In this document: positions 15,989 through 25,401 of the stretch, piece by piece
Layout: each line of letters starts with the position of its first letter
How positions within the stretch are numbered: position 1 is the stretch's first letter
Assembly (NCBI GenBank): GCA_002426015.1
Contig: DINS01000032.1
Location: 1 to 50,817 of the forward strand
DNA from: Flavobacteriaceae bacterium UBA5534
GTDB taxonomy: Bacteria; Bacteroidota; Bacteroidia; Flavobacteriales; Flavobacteriaceae
Direction of reading: 5' to 3'
Length of the DNA stretch: 50,817 nucleotides
Position numbers and translations under genes: made by a program
Notes under the pieces: generated by a model
What the model was told of the DNA's origin: nothing
What the model saw: the letters and a program-made list of their open reading frames with translations, nothing else
Database searches by the model: none

Positions 15989-18601
15989 TTAAGCACGCTT
16001 CTTTTTCAGTAACATACGCTTAATTTCATTGAGTTTCATCAAGGCTTCTACTGGAGTTAAGGTATCGATGTCGATGTTGACAATTTCTTCTTTGATCTGT
16101 TCTAAAAGAGGGTCGTCTAAGTTAAAAAAGCTTAATTGCATTTCATTATTGAGCGTTTTTACCTTTTCTGTCAATTCTTCGCTTGAATGCGATTTTTCGA
16201 GCTGTTTTAAAATTTTATTGGCTCTTTGAATGACCTGTTGTGGCATACCTGCCATCTTTGCCACGTGGATTCCGAAGCTGTGTTGGCTTCCGCCTTCAAC
16301 CAATTTTCTTAAGAACAACACATTGTCCTTTAGCTCTTTAACCGAAACATTGAAATTCTTAATCCGCTTAAAGGTTTCGGTCATTTCATTCAACTCATGG
16401 TAATGAGTGGCAAACAAGGTTTTGGCTTTACTGGGATGCTCATGCAAATATTCGCTGATGGCCCAAGCGATGGAAATGCCATCATACGTGCTCGTTCCAC
16501 GACCAATTTCATCCAACAACACCAAACTACGATCCGAAATATTGTTCAAAATGGAGGCTGTTTCATTCATCTCAACCATAAAAGTCGATTCGCCCATTGA
16601 GATGTTGTCACTCGCTCCTACTCTGGTGAAAATTTTATCGGTCAATCCAATAGTTGCTGATTCTGCAGGCACAAAACTTCCCATTTGAGCCAACAAAACA
16701 ATCAAAGCGGTTTGACGTAAAATAGCCGATTTACCAGACATGTTTGGCCCTGTAATCATTATGATTTGTTGAGAATCTCTATCTAAAAAAACATCATTGG
16801 CAATATAAGGCTCACCATGTGGCAATTGCTTTTCGATGACTGGATGGCGTCCATTTTTGATGTTGAGAGCGTACGACTCATCCACTTTTGGTCGTGCATA
16901 GTTATTTTCCTTTGCCAACTGGGCGAAACCAGATAAGCAATCCAATTGAGCAATTAATGCCGCATTCTTCTGCACTTCTGGAATGAACTTTGTCATCCAA
17001 TTGACCAACTCGGCAAATAAACGTTGCTCGATTTCCAAAATCCGTTCTTCAGCACCAAGAATTTTGGTTTCGTATTCTTTTAATTCCTCCGTAATATAAC
17101 GCTCGGCATTCACCAAAGTCTGTTTACGAATCCAATCGTGTGGAATTTTATCTTTTTGCGAATGGCGTACTTCAATATAATATCCAAAGACATTATTGGA
17201 AGAAATTTTAAGGGATGTGATGCCTGTGCGCTCGCTTTCGCGCTCCAACATTGTATCGAGATAATCTTTCCCTGAAAATGCTAAATCACGCAATTCCTTT
17301 AAATCTGAATTGTAATCCGAAGAAATCGTATTCCCTTTAAGAATATTGACAGGTGCTTCTTCATTCAACGTCGCTTTGATACGTTGACGTAGCTCTTCGC
17401 ACAATTCCAAAGCATTGCCTATGGATTGCAAGGCTTTGTTATCAGATTGCGTTGTCAATGCTTGAATAGGCACAATGGCTTCCAAGGCATTTTTAAGCTG
17501 AACGACTTCTCGTGGACTGATTTTACTCGTTGCCACTTTCGAAATCAAGCGTTCGATATCACCTACCTTTTTGATTTGGGTTTGAAGTTTCGTCAATAAG
17601 CTTGATTCCTTCAAAAAGAAATCGACTACATCGTGACGCTTCTCTATTTTATCAATATCTACCAAAGGCAATGCCAACCAACGCTTGAGCAGTCGTCCTC
17701 CCATAGGCGAATTCGTCTTATCGATGACATCAATAAGCGTGACCGCATTTTGATTGTACGAATGATACAATTCAAGATTTTTGATGGTAAAACGATCCAT
17801 CCATACGTGTTCATTTTGAGTGATGCGCTGAATCGAAGTGATATGCTGTAACTGATGATGTTGGGTTTCGCCCAAATAATGCAAAACAGCTCCAGAAGCG
17901 ACAATGCCTTCATACAATTCATCAATCCCAAAGCCTTTTAATGATTTGGTGTTGAAATGTTTCAGTAAGGTTTCGTTAGCATAATCATCTTGAAAAACCC
18001 AATCTTCCATAAAAAAACTATGGAATTGGTTTCCGAAGACTTTCGTGAACTCATTCTTCTTCGGTTTAGACACCAACACTTCACTCGGATTGAAATTTTG
18101 AAGCAATTTATCGACATATTCTTCGTTGCCTTGCGACATCAAAAACTCACCTGTAGACACATCCAAAAATGACACACCAACATATTTTTGCCCAAAATAT
18201 ACTGCAGCCAAAAAGTTATTGGTTTTACTATGTAAAATATCATCATTTAAAGCAACGCCAGGAGTTACCAATTCTGTGACACCACGTTTTACGATGGTTT
18301 TGGTTTGTTTTGGGTCTTCGAGTTGGTCACAAATGGCCACACGGCAACCTGCTTTCACCAGTTTTGGCAAATAGGTGTTTAAAGAGTGATGCGGAAAACC
18401 AGCCAACTCGGTTTCGGTTTCGCTTCCTGCACCACGCTTGGTCAAAATAATATCCAAGATTTTTGAAGCTTTAACAGCATCTTCTCCAAAGGTTTCGTAA
18501 AAATCGCCTACACGAAACAACAGCAACGCATCAGGATACTTTGCCTTGATGGCATTGTACTGCTTCATTAATGGTGTTTCTTTTTTTGCTGCTTTTGCCA
18601 A
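15989..18601 (-). CDS. mutS: DNA mismatch repair protein MutS
   Basis: The 870-residue ATPase recognises mismatches and small loops and recruits MutL. The N-terminal domain has the mismatch-reading F-x-E motif in RVGDFYETFG (F34, E36). The C-terminal ATPase has Walker A GPNMSGKS (from residue 618), the STFMVEMNE signature and Walker B LLDEIGRGTSTYDG (D697). A helix-turn-helix and C-terminal tail follow. The start is a TTG at 18601 giving MAKAAKKETPLMKQYN; no ATG exists upstream before a stop, and the next ATG (18568) would lose eleven residues. The KETPLMKQY segment looks conserved, so TTG is preferred. It is monocistronic and diverges from the SpoU methyltransferase gene. Confidence 0.96.
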   Translation of the reverse strand: MAKAAKKETPLMKQYNAIKAKYPDALLLFRVGDFYETFGEDAVKASKILDIILTKRGAGSETETELAGFPHHSLNTYLPKLVKAGCRVAICDQLEDPKQTKTIVKRGVTELVTPGVALNDDILHSKTNNFLAAVYFGQKYVGVSFLDVSTGEFLMSQGNEEYVDKLLQNFNPSEVLVSKPKKNEFTKVFGNQFHSFFMEDWVFQDDYANETLLKHFNTKSLKGFGIDELYEGIVASGAVLHYLGETQHHQLQHITSIQRITQNEHVWMDRFTIKNLELYHSYNQNAVTLIDVIDKTNSPMGGRLLKRWLALPLVDIDKIEKRHDVVDFFLKESSLLTKLQTQIKKVGDIERLISKVATSKISPREVVQLKNALEAIVPIQALTTQSDNKALQSIGNALELCEELRQRIKATLNEEAPVNILKGNTISSDYNSDLKELRDLAFSGKDYLDTMLERESERTGITSLKISSNNVFGYYIEVRHSQKDKIPHDWIRKQTLVNAERYITEELKEYETKILGAEERILEIEQRLFAELVNWMTKFIPEVQKNAALIAQLDCLSGFAQLAKENNYARPKVDESYALNIKNGRHPVIEKQLPHGEPYIANDVFLDRDSQQIIMITGPNMSGKSAILRQTALIVLLAQMGSFVPAESATIGLTDKIFTRVGASDNISMGESTFMVEMNETASILNNISDRSLVLLDEIGRGTSTYDGISIAWAISEYLHEHPSKAKTLFATHYHELNEMTETFKRIKNFNVSVKELKDNVLFLRKLVEGGSQHSFGIHVAKMAGMPQQVIQRANKILKQLEKSHSSEELTEKVKTLNNEMQLSFFNLDDPLLEQIKEEIVNIDIDTLTPVEALMKLNEIKRMLLKKKRA

Positions 18602-18725
18602 TGGATTTGTGTGTTTTAAATACTATTTTTGTCTATAATGATAAGAGTGCTAAAGTACTTATATTTTGAGGTTTTGAAAAATGGAAACCATATAAGTTAT
18701 TTACAATTGTAACCAGATTTTAACA

Positions 18726-19271
18726 ATGCGTAAACTAAAAAACAGCGAACTCGACCGTTTGAGTATCGAAGAATTCAAGGAGACAAAAAAAACGCCTCTG
18801 ATTATTGTTTTGGACAATATCCGAAGTTTGAACAATATCGGCTCTGTGTTTAGAACCAGTGATGCGTTTTTGATTGAAAAAATCTATTTGTGTGGCATCA
18901 CTGCGACACCTCCTCATAAAGACATCCATAAAACAGCACTTGGAAGCACCGAAACCGTTGCTTGGGACTATGTTGAAAATACCATCGACCTCATCGAAAA
19001 ACTAAAGTCTGAAAAGGTGATTGTCGCTTCTATCGAACAAGCTGAAAACGCTGTAATGCTCAATGAGTTTCATCCTGAACCCAATCAAAAATATGCTTTG
19101 GTGTTTGGGAATGAAGTGAAAGGTGTGGCACAAAACGTCGTTAGTGCCAGTGATTTGATTTTGGAAATCCCACAGTTTGGGACCAAACATTCGTTGAATA
19201 TTTCGGTGAGTTGTGGTGTGGTGGTGTGGGATGTGTTTGCGAAGATGAAAATTCAGAAAAAAACAATCTAA
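18726..19271 (+). CDS. TrmH/SpoU-family RNA 2'-O-ribose methyltransferase
   Basis: The 181-residue protein is a compact SPOUT enzyme that uses S-adenosylmethionine. Motif 1 is NIRSLNNIGSVFRTSDAF (the N and R residues involved in catalysis), motif 2 is ALVFGNEVKGV and motif 3 is IPQFGTKHSLNISVSCGVVVWD, which form the trefoil-knot cofactor site. It lacks the N-terminal RNA-binding domain of RlmB, so the target is uncertain: probably a tRNA position, as in TrmH or TrmL relatives. A strong terminator follows. It is divergent from mutS and shares a 124-nt promoter region with it. Confidence 0.9.
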   Translation: MRKLKNSELDRLSIEEFKETKKTPLIIVLDNIRSLNNIGSVFRTSDAFLIEKIYLCGITATPPHKDIHKTALGSTETVAWDYVENTIDLIEKLKSEKVIVASIEQAENAVMLNEFHPEPNQKYALVFGNEVKGVAQNVVSASDLILEIPQFGTKHSLNISVSCGVVVWDVFAKMKIQKKTI

Positions 19272-19280
19272 ATTAAAAAA

Positions 19281-19313
19281 ACAAAGAGCGTCAGTACAAC
19301 TCGACGCTCTTTG
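19281..19313 (+). terminator. Intrinsic terminator after the SpoU methyltransferase gene
   Basis: CAAAGAGCGTC and GACGCTCTTTG form an 11-bp perfect stem with a ten-base loop, followed by TCTTT. The T-tract is modest but the stem is strong. Confidence 0.75.
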
Positions 19314-19339
19314 TCTTTAATATTAAAGAAAATATCATT

Positions 19340-19600
19340 AGGCAGTCTTTTGCCTTTGTAAGTGACTAAAATAAGTCACTGAAATTCTGGTCGCTAAACC
19401 AAAATACGATAAACCATGTCCGCATAGGTATTGCGGGAGTTCTTAATTGTTTCAAAAACTCGCAGACCTTTTGAAGTGCTATTATAAGCGGCTTCTGGAA
19501 GCAATATTTCAATAAAATATCGCTACGACAATCAGTTAAATTACAGGAGGTAAAAGCTGATTTTAATTTTCGCAACAACTCGTATGACAAATATACATAT
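19340..19600. other. Gene-free stretch with a chain of short inverted repeats
   Basis: About 400 bases separate the SpoU methyltransferase gene from the folK-dNK gene. Within them are successive inverted repeats: AGTGACT-6-AGTCACT (19361-19380), TGGT-6-ACCA (19388-19401), CCGCA-7-TGCGG (19420-19436), GCTTC-2-GAAGC (19491-19502) and ATATTT/AAATAT (19504-19520). A 74-codon minus-strand frame across it has no recognisable domain and an unusual Cys/Phe/Trp content, so I do not call it a gene. A structured RNA or a dispersed repeat is more likely. Confidence 0.45.
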
Positions 19601-19675
19601 CAAAGTTAATTTTTGTTTATGTTTGAACACAACATTATCAACAAGTTTTTAACATACTAATTGTTAATAGACAAA

Positions 19676-20803
19676 TCATCCACAAATCTCACCCAAAACC
19701 CACAAATAATCTGCTCGACTCTCCACAAAATCCCTATCCGAAATATCAATAATCTTCACATTGAGTTCGGTCTGATTTTTCAAAAACTCTAAATATCCAG
19801 AGTTAATTTTATCCAAATAGGCATTGTCAATCTTTTGTTCGTAATCACGTCCTCGTTTTTTGATGTTTTCTTGCAAACGTTCGGTGTTTTGATATAAATA
19901 AACGTACAATTCAGGTTTCGCGATGTCTTTATACATCAAATAGAATAGTTTTCTGTAAAGTCTAAACTCGTCTTCTGGCAAGGTGATTTTTGAGAAAATC
20001 AACGATTTATAAATGTCATAATCGCTCACCATAAAATCCTTGAACAAATCGAGCTGCGATAAATCATCACTGATTTGTTGGTATCGGTCTGCCAAAAAAC
20101 TCATTTCGAGAGTAAAGGCATAGCGCTGCGGTTCTTCGTAAAACTTTGGCAAGAATGGGTTGTCTGCAAAACGTTCTAAAATCAATTTAGCATTAAAATC
20201 GTGGGCAATTTTGTTGGCTAAACTTGTTTTTCCAGCACCTATATTCCCTTCAATGGCAATATAATTGTAATCGGAAAAACTATACTGTTTGCTTGGGTTC
20301 TTTAACCATATATGAAAGGGTTCAACCTCACTGGTGTCGTCACAATCTGTCAACATTTCCAAAACAGTGGTGTTAAACTTTGGATGCAAGAATTTTGGAG
20401 CAATATCGTGTAACGGTTGTAATACAAATTTGCGCTTGTGCAGTTCTGGATGCGGAATCGTCAGCAACTTACTATTAATAATATCATCATCAAAAAACAA
20501 TAAATCCAAATCGATAATGCGTGACTCGTATGCCTTGGAGTCACTTCTAGTTCTTCCCAATTCTGCTTCAATGGAAAGCAATTGGGCCATCACCTCATCA
20601 GCCGGAAAGTCACTCTCCATAAAAATACAGGTGTTTAAAAAATCATCACCTTCAAAACCAAACGCTGGTGTATTATAGACTCTCGAAATGATATTGATTT
20701 TTCCAATTCGATTAAAGATAAGATCAACAGCGTCCTGCAGATGTTTTAATCTGTCGCCTTTATTGCTTCCAAGAGATATGTAAACTTTGTGAGGTTGGTC
20801 CAT
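19676..20803 (-). CDS. folK: Fusion of HPPK (FolK) and deoxynucleoside kinase
   Basis: The 375-residue protein joins two enzymes. Residues 5-155 are 6-hydroxymethyl-dihydropterin pyrophosphokinase: VYISLGSNKGDR, the EAELGRTRS segment and RIIDLDLLFFDD (metal and ATP site), then IPHPELHKRKFVLQPL. This is the step before dihydropteroate synthase in folate synthesis. Residues 180-375 are a deoxynucleoside kinase with P-loop EGNIGAGKTS (186-194), ERFADNPFL and LADRYQQI, which phosphorylates salvaged deoxynucleosides. The ATG at 20803 is preferred over a TTG four codons earlier. The fusion is known in Bacteroidota. It links folate and nucleotide metabolism, like the DHFR and thyA genes earlier in the window. 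Confidence 0.93.
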   Translation of the reverse strand: MDQPHKVYISLGSNKGDRLKHLQDAVDLIFNRIGKINIISRVYNTPAFGFEGDDFLNTCIFMESDFPADEVMAQLLSIEAELGRTRSDSKAYESRIIDLDLLFFDDDIINSKLLTIPHPELHKRKFVLQPLHDIAPKFLHPKFNTTVLEMLTDCDDTSEVEPFHIWLKNPSKQYSFSDYNYIAIEGNIGAGKTSLANKIAHDFNAKLILERFADNPFLPKFYEEPQRYAFTLEMSFLADRYQQISDDLSQLDLFKDFMVSDYDIYKSLIFSKITLPEDEFRLYRKLFYLMYKDIAKPELYVYLYQNTERLQENIKKRGRDYEQKIDNAYLDKINSGYLEFLKNQTELNVKIIDISDRDFVESRADYLWVLGEICG

Positions 20804-20872
20804 AATTAATGCCAAAATAAAGAAAACAAAATCACTTTATCTTATATTTACAGTAAGTATTTATTCACAATT

Positions 20873-21577
20873 ATGACATTAAAAGACAAACTTGCCGCAC
20901 AAAAAATTTACTTGCTATTGGCTGCTTTGTTTATCACCTCTTTAGTAGTATCTAATCTTATTTTTCAGAAGTTTTTTTATTGGTATCCATTAGACGTTGA
21001 AATATTTGGAACAAAGCTTTTTGAAATTTCTGTCGGTATTTTGCCTTATCCAATCACGTTTTTAATCACTGATTTGATTAGTGAAATCTATGGTAAAAAA
21101 AGAGCGAATGATGTAGTTGTGGTAGGTATTTTTGCTTCACTGTTTTCGCTGGGCATTGTGCTTATTTCTAATGCTGCACCAGCTACATCATGGTCACCCG
21201 TTGGGAACCAATTATTTTCGACCGTTTTTGGAAACACTGCAATTGCTGTTACTGCAAGTATGATGGCGTATTTATTTGCGCAATTTATCGACATTCAAAT
21301 CTATCATTTCTGGAAACGCATTACTAAAGGCAAACACCTATGGTTGCGCAATAACTTTTCGACGTTTTCATCACAATTTGTAGATACTTTTACCATCTTA
21401 ATGTTGCTATGTTCTTTTGATGTTATTTCTTGGGATCGATTTAATGGTTTATTAATCAGTGGTTTTTTGTTTAAAGTTTTAATAGCAGTTTGTGATACAC
21501 CACTTTTATATTTGGGTGTTTATATATTCAAAAAACGATTCAAACTAAAAACCAATGAAGAAATTGAGCTCCTCTAA
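20873..21577 (+). CDS. yhhQ: Queuosine precursor transporter
   Basis: The 234-residue integral membrane protein of the VUT/YhhQ family imports a queuosine precursor (preQ0 or preQ1) for tRNA modification. About six membrane spans are visible. The family signature lies in ISVGILPYPITFLITDLISEIYGKKRANDVV, with later conserved AYLFAQFIDIQIYHFWKRITKGKHLWLRNNFSTFSSQFVDT. Length matches relatives. No preQ1 riboswitch is seen in the short leader, and no queuosine synthesis gene is adjacent. The gene diverges from folK-dNK across a 69-nt gap. Confidence 0.92.
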   Translation: MTLKDKLAAQKIYLLLAALFITSLVVSNLIFQKFFYWYPLDVEIFGTKLFEISVGILPYPITFLITDLISEIYGKKRANDVVVVGIFASLFSLGIVLISNAAPATSWSPVGNQLFSTVFGNTAIAVTASMMAYLFAQFIDIQIYHFWKRITKGKHLWLRNNFSTFSSQFVDTFTILMLLCSFDVISWDRFNGLLISGFLFKVLIAVCDTPLLYLGVYIFKKRFKLKTNEEIELL

Positions 21578-21609
21578 AACTGCTAAAGTTTTATTAAACT
21601 TTAACAGTT
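21578..21609 (+). terminator. Hairpin directly after the queuosine transporter gene
   Basis: AACTGCTAAAGTTT and AAACTTTAACAGTT form a 14-bp stem with one internal mismatch and a four-base loop, beginning right after the stop codon. The T-tract is poor, so it may stabilise the 3' end more than terminate. Confidence 0.45.
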
Positions 21610-21671
21610 CATCAACTTTTACGTCCAACTTTGCGTATATATAAATACCGAACTAAAACCAATTCACCTTT

Positions 21672-24341
21672 ATGGAAACCACAAAAAAAAGAAAATTCTC
21701 ATTAAAAAAAGCGTTAAAAATAACAGGAATCACCTTACTTATTATCATCCTATTGTTAATGGCTGTTCCTTTTGTGTTTCAATCTCAAATAAAGGCAATG
21801 GTCAAAACCTTTATTAACCAAAACGTCAATGCCAATGTTGAGTTTAGTGATGTGAGTTTGAGTTTGTTCAAAAGTTTTCCGCAGGCTTATGTAGAAGTGA
21901 ACGATTTGGTGATCACCAATTTTGAACCTTTTAAGGACGAAACATTGGCAACTGCCAAAAATCTATCGTTTTCAATGTCTGTCAAAGAATTGTTCAAAAG
22001 TGCTGATGAAGGTGCTATAGTTGTCAACACCATTACGGTTGACGAAGCTTTATTAACGTTAAAAACAAATACGCTTGGCCAAGTAAATTATGATATTGTC
22101 AAAGAACGCCCAAATGCTAGCGAAGCTTCAAGTTTTTCATTTGATATTGACGATTACAGCATCAATAAAAGTGCCTTGACTTATATAGACGAAGAGTCAA
22201 AAATGATTGTTCACATCTCTAATTTAAATCATACAGGAAAAGCCAAAATAACAAGCGATATATCAGAATTGGATACCAAAAGTGAAGCCAATGTGAGCTT
22301 TACTATGGATAGCACCAAATATTTGAACAATAACCATGTGACGTTAGACGCGTTGATTGACATGGACCTGAATAATGACAAATACACTTTCAAAGAAAAC
22401 AAAGCATTTATCAATCAGTTGCCACTGGAATTTAAAGGCTATGTCCAAATAATTGAAGAAGGGCAAGATATTGATATCACGTTTGAAAACCCAGGCTCAT
22501 CATTCAAGGATTTTTTGGCTGTGATTCCTGAAAGCTATTCTAAAAACATTGAAGACGTAGAAACTACTGGAAACTTCAAAGTTAGTGGTATTATCAAAGG
22601 AAAATCTACAGAAACAACCATTCCCACTCTTGATATCAGTATCAAATCAGACAATGCGTCTTTCAAATATCCTAATTTACCAAAACGTGTGGAGAACATT
22701 GTCATCGATACCGAAATCAAAAATGACACAGGAAATTCTGACGATACCTATGTTGCCATTAACACCTTGAATTTTAAAATCGATAATGATGTCTTTAAAT
22801 CGTCAGCAGTGATCAAAAACATTACAGGCAATATGTTGGTAAATGCCGATATCGATGGCGTTCTCAATCTTGCCAATTTAACCAAGGCATATCCTATTGA
22901 ATTGGAAACAGCTTTAAGTGGTATTCTGAAAGCAAAATTGAATACAGCGTTCGATATGAATGCTATTGAAACCAATGCTTACGACAGAATTAAAGCTTCA
23001 GGAAACGCAAGTATTACAGATTTTGTGTTTTCTTCGGATGCTATGAACAATCCTATGCATATTTCAAAAGCAGATATGACGTTCAATCCATCGACAGTTA
23101 CCTTGAATAGCTTTAATGCAAAAACTGGTAAAAGTGATGTATCAGCCACAGGAACCATCAACAATTTGATCGGTTTTATGTTGAGCAAAAAAGTAAACCT
23201 TAAAGGAAACTTCAACGTCACAGCAAACACTTTGGCTTTAAATGATTTTATGTCGGAAAGCACCAATACTTCATCTGGAACAGCATCAAAATCATCAGCA
23301 AGTGCTGAAGGGCTTAAAATCCCTGAATTTTTGGAATGTACCATCACAGCAAATGCCAACACTGTTATTTATGATAATTTGAATCTGAAAGACGTCAAAG
23401 GCGAATTGAGCATTAAAGACCAACAGGCCACTTTAAATGGTTTGACCTCAAAATTATTTGATGGATTATTGGGTGTTTCTGGAAATGTCAACACAAAAAG
23501 CACGACGCCTTCATTTAACTTGAATTTGAACATCAACAGTTTTGATATTGCCAAATCGTTTAATGGGATGGAAATCTTGCAAAGTTTGGCTCCAATTGCA
23601 AAAGTGCTACAGGGTAAACTGAATACCAACATCAATATTTCTGGGTTATTGGACAAGGATTTTTCACCACAAATGAATACAGTTTCTGGTAACGCTTCGG
23701 CTGAATTGTTGACCACAAACATTGACGAGAATCAAAGCGAACTGTTGAGTAAGCTGGATGGCGCTTTGAACTTTATCGATTTTGACAAATTAGATTTAAA
23801 GAACCTTAAAACCAATTTAGAGTTCGCCAATGGAAAAGTGAACATCAAACCATTCAATTTGGCTTATAAAGATATTGGTATTACGGTTTCTGGTTCGCAT
23901 GGTTTTGATAAATCGTTGACTTATGATGCTGTATTTAATGTGCCTGCAAAATATTTAGGAAGTGAGGTCAATAGGCTCATTGGAAAAATTAACGATAACG
24001 AAGTCAATAAAATTTCGATTCCTGTGACTGCTAATATTACAGGGAGTTTTACAAACCCAAAAGTATCGACCGATTTGACAAGTGGAGTTACTAATCTGAC
24101 CAAGCAACTCATCGAAATTGAAAAACAAAAACTTATTGGTCAAGGAAAAGATAAAATCAAAGATTTGCTTGGCGGACTTGCGGGTGGCAATACTAAAACA
24201 ACGACTGATACAACCAAAGTAAAAACCGATTCTACCAAAACAAGCACCAATCCTAATAAGGAAAAAGTAAAAGAAGGTGTTAAGGATGTATTGGGCGGAC
24301 TTTTGGGAGGAAAGAAAAAGAAGAAAGATTCGGTTAACTAA
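21672..24341 (+). CDS. AsmA-like envelope protein
   Basis: The 889-residue protein has one N-terminal membrane anchor (about residues 16-33) after a basic tail, and a large periplasmic part. Residues 34-200 look like the AsmA N-terminal region (INQNVNANVEFSDVSLSLFKSFPQAYVEV...), and the later repeat of beta strands with LNGLTSKLFDGLLGVSGNVN and ISGLLDKDFSPQMNTVSGNASAELL is AsmA C-terminal. AsmA-like proteins form long grooves thought to pass phospholipids between the two membranes. The C terminus is low-complexity: Gly-rich, then Thr/Lys-rich, ending GGKKKKKDSVN. It is monocistronic between two terminator-like hairpins. The assignment rests on architecture and weak motifs. Confidence 0.8.
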   Translation: METTKKRKFSLKKALKITGITLLIIILLLMAVPFVFQSQIKAMVKTFINQNVNANVEFSDVSLSLFKSFPQAYVEVNDLVITNFEPFKDETLATAKNLSFSMSVKELFKSADEGAIVVNTITVDEALLTLKTNTLGQVNYDIVKERPNASEASSFSFDIDDYSINKSALTYIDEESKMIVHISNLNHTGKAKITSDISELDTKSEANVSFTMDSTKYLNNNHVTLDALIDMDLNNDKYTFKENKAFINQLPLEFKGYVQIIEEGQDIDITFENPGSSFKDFLAVIPESYSKNIEDVETTGNFKVSGIIKGKSTETTIPTLDISIKSDNASFKYPNLPKRVENIVIDTEIKNDTGNSDDTYVAINTLNFKIDNDVFKSSAVIKNITGNMLVNADIDGVLNLANLTKAYPIELETALSGILKAKLNTAFDMNAIETNAYDRIKASGNASITDFVFSSDAMNNPMHISKADMTFNPSTVTLNSFNAKTGKSDVSATGTINNLIGFMLSKKVNLKGNFNVTANTLALNDFMSESTNTSSGTASKSSASAEGLKIPEFLECTITANANTVIYDNLNLKDVKGELSIKDQQATLNGLTSKLFDGLLGVSGNVNTKSTTPSFNLNLNINSFDIAKSFNGMEILQSLAPIAKVLQGKLNTNINISGLLDKDFSPQMNTVSGNASAELLTTNIDENQSELLSKLDGALNFIDFDKLDLKNLKTNLEFANGKVNIKPFNLAYKDIGITVSGSHGFDKSLTYDAVFNVPAKYLGSEVNRLIGKINDNEVNKISIPVTANITGSFTNPKVSTDLTSGVTNLTKQLIEIEKQKLIGQGKDKIKDLLGGLAGGNTKTTTDTTKVKTDSTKTSTNPNKEKVKEGVKDVLGGLLGGKKKKKDSVN

Positions 24342-24367
24342 ATCTATCCGTTTTTTTAAAACACAAC

Positions 24368-24405
24368 AAAAACCTCAAAATTCTAACAAATTTTGAGGTT
24401 TTTTT
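24368..24405 (+). terminator. Intrinsic terminator after the AsmA-like gene
   Basis: AAAAACCTCAAAATT and AATTTTGAGGTTTTT form a 15-bp stem with a six-base loop, followed by further Ts. This is one of the strongest terminators in the window. Confidence 0.92.
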
Positions 24406-24500
24406 GTCATTTATGTTAAAGATATGTGAGTTTCCTTGCTTTTCTCAATTAAAAGGTTATAATGATAGATGGTAATCATTTACATACTTAAAACATATAT

Positions 24501-25364
24501 ATGAGGCAATTAAAAATCACAAAGCAAGTTACTAACAGAGAATCTAAATCACTTGATAAGTACCTACAAGACATCAGCAAACTTCCACTCATCACAGCAG
24601 ATGAAGAAGTGGAATTGGCACAACGAATCAAAAAAGGTGACCAAGTTGCTTTAGATAAACTCACAACAGCTAACTTACGTTTTGTTGTTTCGGTTGCAAA
24701 ACAATATCAAAACCAAGGCTTGACCTTACCAGATTTGATCAACGAAGGTAACGCAGGACTGGTAAAAGCTGCAAAACGATTTGACGAAACTCGTGGGTTT
24801 AAATTTATCTCATATGCTGTTTGGTGGATTCGTCAAGCAATTCTTCAAGCTTTAGCCGAACAATCTCGAATAGTTAGACTACCTTTGAACAAAATTGGGT
24901 CGATTAATAAAATCAACAAAGCTTATTCCTTTTTAGAGCAATCACACCAACGCCCACCAAGCGCTGAAGAAATTGCCAATGAGTTGGAAATGACTTTGAG
25001 TGAAGTAAAGCAATCGATGAAAAATTCTGGACGACATCTGTCAATGGATGCTCCTTTAAAAGAAGGTGAAGATTACAGTCTATACGATGTTGTTTCTCAT
25101 AAAGAATCACCGAAGCCAGACAATCAATTGATGTACGATTCGCTGCAATTGGAAATCAGCAGAGCATTGGAAACATTATCTAACAAAGAAGGTGATGTGA
25201 TCAAATTGTATTATGGATTGGGAGGAGAGCTACCAATGAGCCTTGATGAAATCGGAGTCACATTCGATTTGTCTCGTGAACGTGTAAGGCAAATTAAAGA
25301 AAAAGGTATTAGACGTTTGCGTCATACCTCAAAAAGTAAAATATTAAAAACGTATTTAGGATAG
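24501..25364 (+). CDS. rpoD: Primary RNA polymerase sigma factor (sigma-70 family)
   Basis: The 287-residue protein is the short housekeeping sigma factor of Bacteroidota. It lacks region 1.1 and the non-conserved insert. Region 1.2 is LDKYLQDISKLPLITADEEVELAQRI; region 2 is LTTANLRFVVSVAKQYQNQGLTLPDLINEGNAGLVKAAKRFD and FKFISYAVWWIRQAILQAL; regions 3 and 4 follow, with the helix-turn-helix MSLDEIGVTFDLSRERVRQIKEKGIRRLR. It directs transcription from the TTTG / TAnnTTTG promoters noted elsewhere in this window. rpsU follows 37 nt later, a common bacterial pairing of these two genes. Confidence 0.97.
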   Translation: MRQLKITKQVTNRESKSLDKYLQDISKLPLITADEEVELAQRIKKGDQVALDKLTTANLRFVVSVAKQYQNQGLTLPDLINEGNAGLVKAAKRFDETRGFKFISYAVWWIRQAILQALAEQSRIVRLPLNKIGSINKINKAYSFLEQSHQRPPSAEEIANELEMTLSEVKQSMKNSGRHLSMDAPLKEGEDYSLYDVVSHKESPKPDNQLMYDSLQLEISRALETLSNKEGDVIKLYYGLGGELPMSLDEIGVTFDLSRERVRQIKEKGIRRLRHTSKSKILKTYLG

Positions 25365-25401
25365 TCCTCAATACAACCAATAACCATTTTAAAAACCATA
25401 G

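Noticed and set aside
19366..19590. A 74-codon minus-strand gene
   Set aside because: No domain, odd composition rich in Cys, Phe and Trp, and it overlaps a chain of inverted repeats; non-coding structure is the better account.
20804..20872. preQ1 riboswitch before the queuosine transporter gene
   Set aside because: The 69-nt leader has no preQ1-type hairpin with the A-rich pseudoknot tail.
22229..24143. Several minus-strand frames within the AsmA-like gene
   Set aside because: They are shadows of a well-supported plus-strand gene with biased codons; none has a domain.
24436..24463. E. coli-type promoter TTGCTT-16-TATAAT upstream of rpoD
   Set aside because: Bacteroidota sigma factor uses TTTG / TAnnTTTG; such AT-rich matches arise often by chance.
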